Assembly (NCBI RefSeq): GCF_009674485.1
Contig: NZ_WKJJ01000020.1
Location: 1 to 64,000, forward strand
Origin: Pseudoduganella rivuli
GTDB taxonomy: Bacteria > Pseudomonadota > Gammaproteobacteria > Burkholderiales > Burkholderiaceae_D
Reading direction: 5' to 3'
DNA: 64,000 nt
Shown here: piece by piece, positions 59,894 through 64,000 of the stretch
Numbering within the stretch: position 1 is the first letter of the stretch
How the letters are laid out: each line of letters begins with the position of its first letter
Notes under the pieces: generated by a model
What the model was told of the DNA's origin: nothing
Databases searched by the model: none
What the model saw: only the letters and a program-made list of their open reading frames with translations
Position numbers and translations under genes: made by a program

Positions 59894-61084
59894 CTACGTT
59901 TTTTGGGTATGGGTCCGACCCCGGATCCAGACGATCAGCCCGGCGGCGAGGAGTGTGGCGGACAGGATGAAGAACAAACTCAGGTCCCATTGGCTGCTGG
60001 CGGACGCGGCGCTACCGAGCGCATTCCACGCGTCCCGGCCATAGCGCAGCACGGTGGGGATTACGACCAGGAACAGGAAAGCCAGGGAGGCGACCCGTCC
60101 TGCCACCCAGACGGCGGCAAAGGCGCGCAAAGTGGGCAAATGGTAGTAATCCGTGTGGCCCGGCGCCCCGGCCCGTCCCAGGCTGAGCTGGTGCAGTTTT
60201 TCGCGCAAATAGACGCGGGCCTCGCTATCGAGATTCGGGTAGTTGCAGTAAGTACAGAGGACATAATAGACATCCGTTTTCAGGAAGACATTGAATTGCC
60301 ACGACAACGTAATCAAGATCTGCAATATCAGTGCCTGGAAAATATTAATAATAAAAGGGTGGCTGCCTTCATTAATGAATACTTTAATCAGCAGCGTAAT
60401 CAAAGCGATATTCAAAACATCAACCAGCATGCCGGCCACCAACGGTAAATAGCGGGACTGGCGGGGCAGAGCGTGCAGGCCGGATAAGTCCGCTTCCGCC
60501 ACGATATTCCACAGCCGGTTTCCCCAGCCCAGCCGCGATTGCACGCCATATTTGGCGGCGGCCATCATGTGGCCTAATTCATGCAATCCGGTGGTGCAAC
60601 TGTGCAATACCAGTAAAGTCAGCAGTGAAACCGTGAAATGGTCTTGCAGGTACAACGCGGTGGGATTGATGCGCAGGCGGGGATCGGCGACCGCTTCGAA
60701 CAATGCGTACGCGATCAGCGCGCCATAGGCGCCCCACGCGGGCCACGAAAAGAACAGGCCGGCGAGACGGGCGGGAACGGCAAATTTCCAGCGGCGGTCC
60801 GCCTCCGTGGCGGCGGCGGGCGCCGGCGTGCCGGGCGCATGGATAAAACGCGCTTCCAGCAACACATGGAGAAAATCGTCGATATCCACCGCCTCCCCGA
60901 AGGTCCGTTTGATTTCCGCCACGGTGACGCCCTGTTGCAGCAGGCGGATGATGCGCACGCCTTCTTGCGGGAACTGGTAATACTCCTGCAAGTCCTGGTT
61001 TCCGACCAGGAAATCATCGCCTTCGGGCTGGATGGACAGGGGAATTACGCAGTACGTTGCGCAGTCATTTCGTTGGTCAGCCAT
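59894..61084 (-). CDS. M50 membrane zinc metalloprotease with N-terminal PqqD-like domain
   Basis: The 396-residue protein opens with a PqqD-like domain (about 12-82), including FLVGNQDLQEYYQFPQEGVR and a winged-helix-like LLQQGVTVAEIKRTFG. Such domains are the leader-peptide recognition elements of ribosomal peptide pathways. After a Pro/Ala linker come six or more membrane helices with the zinc site HELGH (168-172) and, after helix four, the second metal region FLKTDVYYVLCTYCNYPNLD, as in peptide zinc metalloproteases (YydH-like). It follows two short peptide genes by 105 bases. Cutting or releasing those peptides within the membrane is the obvious role, inferred from domains and location. 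The ribosome site is weak (CCGGAA). Confidence 0.87.
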   Translation of the reverse strand: MADQRNDCATYCVIPLSIQPEGDDFLVGNQDLQEYYQFPQEGVRIIRLLQQGVTVAEIKRTFGEAVDIDDFLHVLLEARFIHAPGTPAPAAATEADRRWKFAVPARLAGLFFSWPAWGAYGALIAYALFEAVADPRLRINPTALYLQDHFTVSLLTLLVLHSCTTGLHELGHMMAAAKYGVQSRLGWGNRLWNIVAEADLSGLHALPRQSRYLPLVAGMLVDVLNIALITLLIKVFINEGSHPFIINIFQALILQILITLSWQFNVFLKTDVYYVLCTYCNYPNLDSEARVYLREKLHQLSLGRAGAPGHTDYYHLPTLRAFAAVWVAGRVASLAFLFLVVIPTVLRYGRDAWNALGSAASASSQWDLSLFFILSATLLAAGLIVWIRGRTHTQKT

Positions 61085-61145
61085 GGTGTATTCCGGTCTT
61101 ATCGGGGGAGTGCGGCAGGTTTTTTTATTTGACGGGAATCAAAGG

Positions 61146-61164
61146 CGGCAGTGGCCTGCTGCCG
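61146..61164 (-). promoter_or_regulatory. hairpin between the second peptide gene and the M50 gene
   Basis: CGGCAG (61146-61151) pairs with CTGCCG (61159-61164), and a second short stem (ATCGC/GCGAT) lies next to the peptide stop at about 61174-61187. There is no long T run. It may lower read-through so that peptides are made in excess over the enzymes, as is common for precursor genes. Confidence 0.45.
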
Positions 61165-61189
61165 GCCTTCTCATCGCTTCAGCGATCCC

Positions 61190-61282
61190 TTACAGCGGGA
61201 AGGGCCAGCACGCGAAGATCGGGTACATGGCCACGGCAGTGGTTTTGAGTTTTTGTACTTTGATTGCCGAGATCTTTTTCAT
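61190..61282 (-). CDS. small peptide A (30 residues), candidate precursor or signal peptide
   Basis: ATG 61282 to TAA 61190-61192. The peptide begins MKKISAIK, has a lysine-rich leader-like half (Lys 2, 3, 8, 11, 13), then TTAVAMYPIF (14-23) and an end ACWPFPL (24-30). AAGGAG stands eight bases before the start. It matches peptide B at 26 of 28 aligned residues, whereas 10 codons differ silently, so the protein sequence has been kept by selection. No hydrophobic signal peptide is present; the hydrophobic, aromatic C-terminal half with one Cys could be the product. It lies just upstream of the PqqD-like/M50 gene. Confidence 0.85.
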   Translation of the reverse strand: MKKISAIKVQKLKTTAVAMYPIFACWPFPL

Positions 61283-61337
61283 GGTAATAACTCCTTCAGG
61301 TTTTATTTGAATGATTTAAATCCGGTATTTATCCGGA

Positions 61338-61424
61338 TTAGAAAGGCCAGCAGCAGAAGATTGGGTACATTGCCACTGCGGTGGTTTTCAGTTTTTGCGC
61401 TTTGATTGCGGAAATTTTCTTCAT
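61338..61424 (-). CDS. small peptide B (28 residues), candidate precursor or signal peptide
   Basis: ATG 61424 to TAA 61338-61340, first gene of the cassette, with AAGGAG seven bases before the start. It begins MKKISAIK and shares the KLKTTAVAMYPIF segment with peptide A, but has Ala9 instead of Val, two adjacent cysteines (CCWPF, 24-28) and no PL extension. The promoter at 61488-61516 lies directly upstream. Candidate modifications such as a Cys or Trp crosslink, or simple proteolysis, cannot be decided; no radical SAM, lanthionine or YcaO enzyme is encoded nearby. Confidence 0.87.
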   Translation of the reverse strand: MKKISAIKAQKLKTTAVAMYPIFCCWPF

Positions 61425-61460
61425 TTCAACTCTCCTTAAAAGGTATGTTTTTCAATTAAA

Positions 61461-61482
61461 CCGGGCATTTCGTAACACCCGG
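61461..61482 (-). promoter_or_regulatory. leader hairpin at the 5' end of the peptide message
   Basis: CCGGG (61461-61465) pairs with CCCGG (61478-61482) around a 12-base loop. It starts about where transcription from the promoter should begin, so the message would carry a hairpin at its very 5' end, which may protect it. Confidence 0.45.
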
Positions 61483-61487
61483 ACCGA

Positions 61488-61516
61488 ACTTTAGACCTCG
61501 TAAATTCGAATGTCAA
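61488..61516 (-). promoter_or_regulatory. sigma-70 promoter of the peptide cassette
   Basis: On the minus strand a perfect TTGACA (61516-61511) is 17 bases from TAAAGT (61493-61488, four of six to consensus). The predicted start is near 61481, which gives a leader of about 57 bases before peptide B. It is by far the best promoter in this 320-base AT-rich gap. Confidence 0.75.
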
Positions 61517-61542
61517 CTATCCAAATAAAAAATTTTTTTAAT

Positions 61543-61588
61543 TGTCAATAGGGTGACAAATTAAATGTCAATGGAATGACAAATTAAA
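61543..61588 (-). promoter_or_regulatory. tandem palindromic operators upstream of the peptide promoter
   Basis: Two adjoining 23-base units (61543-61565 and 61566-61588) each contain TGTCA-N6-TGACA followed by AATTAAA. They differ only in the spacer (ATAGGG versus ATGGAA). A 14-base exact direct repeat, TGACAAATTAAATG, is part of both. The units end 27 bases upstream of the -35, a place for activator binding. Head-to-tail dimer sites of this kind point to a dedicated regulator; none is encoded in the cassette itself. Confidence 0.7.
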
Positions 61589-61713
61589 TGCGGGCGCATT
61601 GCGGTATTAATTATTTTAAGGAAATTGGAATTACTATTTAATTAATTTCAGCAGGAAAGAATAGTGAGCATTGCTGCAAACTATTCAGGGAATTCGGCGG
61701 GGAATCAGGAAGA

Positions 61714-61733
61714 GGCCGGACGAACGTCCGGCC
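61714..61733 (-). terminator. hairpin terminator after the GlsB/YeaQ gene
   Basis: GGCCGGACG and CGTCCGGCC are perfect complements around AA, 13 bases after the stop of the stress membrane gene, with a T-rich but broken tail on the minus strand. It separates that gene from the peptide promoter. Confidence 0.6.
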
Positions 61734-61745
61734 GGCAGGGGAGTT

Positions 61746-62015
61746 TCAGCGCAGGCGGCCGCGGAAGATCAGGTTGACGATCCCCAGCAAGACCACCGCG
61801 CCGAGGAAGGACACGATCAGCGACACGGCGCTGAAGTCATCGGCATTGATGGTGCCGCCGCCAAACATCGGCGCCAGCAGCCAGCCACCCAGCAAGGCGC
61901 CGACGATACCGACCACCATGTTGAGGAAGATGCCCTGTTGTGCGTCGGTTTTCATCACCATGCTGGCGAGCCAGCCAATGATCCCACCAATAACGATCCA
62001 AAGTACGAAGCTCAT
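61746..62015 (-). CDS. GlsB/YeaQ/YmgE-family small membrane protein
   Basis: The 89-residue protein has three hydrophobic helices with glycine-rich packing: MSFVLWIVIGGIIGWLASMV, MVVGIVGALLGGWLLAPM and LIVSFLGAVVLLGIVNLIF. The family (also called transglycosylase-associated) is induced by stress in many bacteria; molecular function unknown. Start preceded by GGAGGGTAT. Confidence 0.92.
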   Translation of the reverse strand: MSFVLWIVIGGIIGWLASMVMKTDAQQGIFLNMVVGIVGALLGGWLLAPMFGGGTINADDFSAVSLIVSFLGAVVLLGIVNLIFRGRLR

Positions 62016-62299
62016 ATACCCTCCTATCGTAGACGACAGGCCATCCCGGTTGGAAGGGCCGTTGAACCTATTCTGTCCGTGCTTTCGGCGCCACGTCCGT
62101 GCGCCAACGTACAGACGCGAAATTGCTTATACCCCTTTGCGCAAGTGCAATTTATCGGGCGCGTCATACAGCAGAGCTTGGATCGCCGTCATGGCCGCCA
62201 GGATGATTGGTTTCGACGTAAGCGCGTCTCCGCACAGAAGCCAAGGGATGTCAGCCGTAAGGTGGCCATTCTGTAATGACAAACTTTGGGAGACTCAAC

Positions 62300-63424
62300 A
62301 TGAGTAACTATGACAGTTCCCGGCTGGTCACCGGCTTGTTCCACGACCGCGACAGCGCCGAGCGCGCATATGAACGGGCCGCGCAGCGCGGCTACAGCAG
62401 AGATGACGTGAACCTGGTGATGTCGGACGAAGCACGCCGTCGCCACTTCGCCACCGACGATACGGAATTGGGCAGCAAGGCTGCCGAAGGCGCCGGCGTG
62501 GGGGCGGGGATAGGCGGCGCTGTCGGCGCCGTACTGGCGGCGATTGCCGCCGTGGGCACCACGGTGGTGCTGCCGGGGATTGGCGTGGTGGTGGCGGGGC
62601 CGGTGGCCGCCGCCGTTGCCGGCGCGGGGGCCGGCGCCGTCACGGGTGGTGTGCTGGGCGCGCTGGTGGGCGCCGGGATACCGGAAGAGCGCGCGCACCT
62701 GTACGAGGAAGGCGTCAAGAAGGGCGGCATCCTGATGGGCATCCATGCCCGCTCCGAGGATGATGCCGCATACCTGGCGAAAAGCTGGCAGGAAGAGTCC
62801 GGTGAGCACGTGCTGGGCACGGGTGTGGGCGCGGGTGCCGGCGCATTGGCCGGGATTGCCGCGGGCTCGCCCGCCGGTCCGGTGGGGATGGCGGCAGGCG
62901 CCGTGATTGGCGGGATTGCCGGCGGCCTGGCCGGCAAGGGCACGGCCGAAGTGGTCAACCCGAAACCGGGCGATCACCTGGAAAACCACCATATGGCCGA
63001 AGGGATCGGTAGTGGCGGAGGCGCCATGGCGGGGGCTGCCATCGGGGCTGCCGGCGGTCCCGTTGGCATGGCGGCTGGCGCGGCGGTTGGCGCACTGGCC
63101 GGTGGCGCGGTGGGGCTGGGTGTCGGCGCGGCGGTCAATCCGGCCGACGAGCAGCGCTTCTGGCAAGACCACTTCAAGCGCGAAGACTACTACGTGCCGG
63201 GCTATGACTATGACGATTATGGTCCTGCCTATGCGCTGGGCTATAACAGCCGTGAACGCTACGGCGGCAACTGGGACGCGGCGGAAGAACGCCTGCGCAA
63301 TGACTGGGAAAGCATGAAGGAACGGTCGCGCCTCAGCTGGGCGCAAGCCAAAGCGGCCGCACGCGCCGCGTGGGACCGGGCCGGCCATCCGGCGCCGGTC
63401 GATCCTTACCGTGAAACCCCGTAA
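62300..63424 (+). CDS. general-stress-type protein with glycine-zipper regions
   Basis: The 374-residue protein begins with a domain like the heat-induced stress protein YflT family (MSNYDSSRLVTGLFHDRDSA, then YERAAQRGYSRDDVNLVMSD), and this module seems to recur near residues 125-175 (ARSEDDAAYLAKSWQEESGE). Three long Gly/Ala stretches with glycine-zipper spacing follow (about 60-120, 175-215, 240-285), which could insert in a membrane. The C-terminus is charged and rich in Tyr, Asp and Trp (DYYVPGYDYDDYGPAYALGY). Start 62300 follows GGGAGACTCAAC. Precise role unknown. Confidence 0.85.
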   Translation: MSNYDSSRLVTGLFHDRDSAERAYERAAQRGYSRDDVNLVMSDEARRRHFATDDTELGSKAAEGAGVGAGIGGAVGAVLAAIAAVGTTVVLPGIGVVVAGPVAAAVAGAGAGAVTGGVLGALVGAGIPEERAHLYEEGVKKGGILMGIHARSEDDAAYLAKSWQEESGEHVLGTGVGAGAGALAGIAAGSPAGPVGMAAGAVIGGIAGGLAGKGTAEVVNPKPGDHLENHHMAEGIGSGGGAMAGAAIGAAGGPVGMAAGAAVGALAGGAVGLGVGAAVNPADEQRFWQDHFKREDYYVPGYDYDDYGPAYALGYNSRERYGGNWDAAEERLRNDWESMKERSRLSWAQAKAAARAAWDRAGHPAPVDPYRETP

Positions 63425-63425
63425 G

Positions 63426-63460
63426 TAAAAAGGGCCGGCGGGAATGCCCGGCCGGCCCTT
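63426..63460 (-). terminator. rho-independent terminator of the YceI gene
   Basis: AAGGGCCGGC (63430-63439) pairs with GCCGGCCCTT (63451-63460), with a small inner GGG/CCC stem. On the minus strand it is followed by a run of T, so it ends the yceI message; it may also slow transcription of the convergent gene. Confidence 0.85.
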
Positions 63461-63478
63461 GAATTCAGCGGCTTGCGA

Positions 63479-64000
63479 TCAGTCCGCTTTGACGGCTTCC
63501 ACCTGGATCGCCAGTTTCACGTCTGGCGAGAAGCGCGGCAAGCCATAGTTCAGGCCAAAGTCGCTGCGCTTGAATTCCGCCGCCACGTCAGCGCCGCATA
63601 CTTCACGCTTCAGCATCGGGTGCTGGATGCACTTGAACGATTTCACGTTCAGGGTGACCGGCTTGGTCACGCCCATCAGGGTCAGGTCGCCGTCGACGGA
63701 CACCAGCTTGTCGCCGTCGAATTTCAGCGCTTTGCTCTTGTACGTCACTTCAGGGAATTTCTCGACGTTGAACATTTCCGGCGAGCGCGCGTGATTGCTC
63801 ATTTTTTCGTGGCCAAAGTCGATCGATTTCGCATCGATGACGATATCGAGCGTACCCGTTTTGGCTGCACGGTCCACCGTGACTGTTCCGCTGGTCTTGG
63901 TGAATTTGCCGCGCCATACCGAGATACCCAGGTGATCGGCTTCGAAGCTTGGGTAGGTGTGGTTGGGGTCGATGTTGTAGGTCTCGGCGGCAAAGGCCGA
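63479..64000 (-). CDS. YceI-family periplasmic protein, 5' end beyond the window
   Basis: At least 174 residues are visible; the start lies to the right of the window. The first readable residues ([20 protein letters not shown]) look like the end of a signal peptide followed by the YceI lipocalin-like barrel, with [20 protein letters not shown], then [20 protein letters not shown] and [15 protein letters not shown]. YceI proteins bind isoprenoid or other hydrophobic molecules in the periplasm and are induced by base or osmotic stress. Two cysteines ([17 protein letters not shown]) could form a disulfide. Confidence 0.93.
   Translation of the reverse strand, partial: SAFAAETYNIDPNHTYPSFEADHLGISVWRGKFTKTSGTVTVDRAAKTGTLDIVIDAKSIDFGHEKMSNHARSPEMFNVEKFPEVTYKSKALKFDGDKLVSVDGDLTLMGVTKPVTLNVKSFKCIQHPMLKREVCGADVAAEFKRSDFGLNYGLPRFSPDVKLAIQVEAVKAD

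Noticed and set aside
59283-60044. Plus-strand frame spanning the TPR/M50 junction
   Set aside because: Overlaps two well-supported minus-strand genes, no ribosome site or domain.
61032-61405. Plus-strand frames of 60-90 codons across the peptide region
   Set aside because: They have no ribosome sites, whereas both minus-strand peptide frames have AAGGAG and show silent divergence.
1-64000. tRNA, rRNA, riboswitch or prophage attachment sites
   Set aside because: No cloverleaf with CCA-type end, conserved rRNA segment, known aptamer core or integrase gene could be recognised by eye; small RNAs cannot be excluded.

Overview
The window is GC-rich DNA with dense, closely spaced genes. It looks like a chromosomal segment of a betaproteobacterium, most likely family Oxalobacteraceae (Massilia, Duganella or Janthinobacterium relatives). 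This rests on the two Burkholderiales-type porins, the two-subunit arginine succinyltransferase with a large NAD-glutamate dehydrogenase, and the style of the Rieske/VanB catabolic genes. The genus cannot be fixed from the sequence alone. I saw no rRNA, tRNA, CRISPR array or complete insertion sequence.

Layout. 1-3.5 kb is the tail of an Rhs/YD-repeat locus: the end of one Rhs gene, a second secreted Rhs protein with a caspase-like C-terminal tip, and small low-GC cargo or immunity genes. 3.9-8.8 kb holds housekeeping genes (glutathione transferase, PLP aminotransferase, HDOD, MarR, EamA exporter). 8.8-23.3 kb is an arginine catabolism block: a DJ-1/AraC regulator resembling Pseudomonas ArgR, a porin, and an operon astC-aruF-aruG-astD-astB-gdhB-astE. 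Its enzymes take arginine to glutamate and succinate, and the embedded glutamate dehydrogenase carries the carbon on to 2-oxoglutarate. 23.3-25.2 kb has a DUF1993 gene, a parDE module with a broken toxin, and an FRG-domain gene.

25.2-41.8 kb is a long co-directional minus-strand array. It has a NitT/TauT-type ABC importer, two SDRs, a cupin, an alpha/beta hydrolase, an internal IclR regulator, a ThDP enzyme, an aspartate-dehydrogenase-like protein, an aldehyde dehydrogenase, a VOC dioxygenase, a Rieske oxygenase with its VanB-type reductase, then a porin and a chemoreceptor. It reads as uptake, sensing and oxidative breakdown of an unidentified, probably aromatic compound. 42-57 kb is mixed: an APC permease, small membrane proteins, a diguanylate cyclase with a very proline-rich insert, a FUSC efflux protein, an M14 peptidase, a LysR/GST/SMR group and an S46 peptidase.

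57.5-61.6 kb contains the most unusual system. Two near-identical peptides of 28 and 30 residues, each with a strong ribosome binding site and too small for normal gene calling, lie behind a near-consensus promoter with tandem palindromic operators. They are followed by a membrane M50 zinc protease with an N-terminal PqqD-like domain, a 616-residue TPR protein and a membrane-anchored NTF2-like protein. This looks like an undescribed ribosomal-peptide or peptide-signalling cassette. The window ends with stress-type membrane and glycine-zipper proteins and a partial YceI gene. Three intergenic inverted repeats carrying the motif CGTAGGGCGG are scattered through the window.
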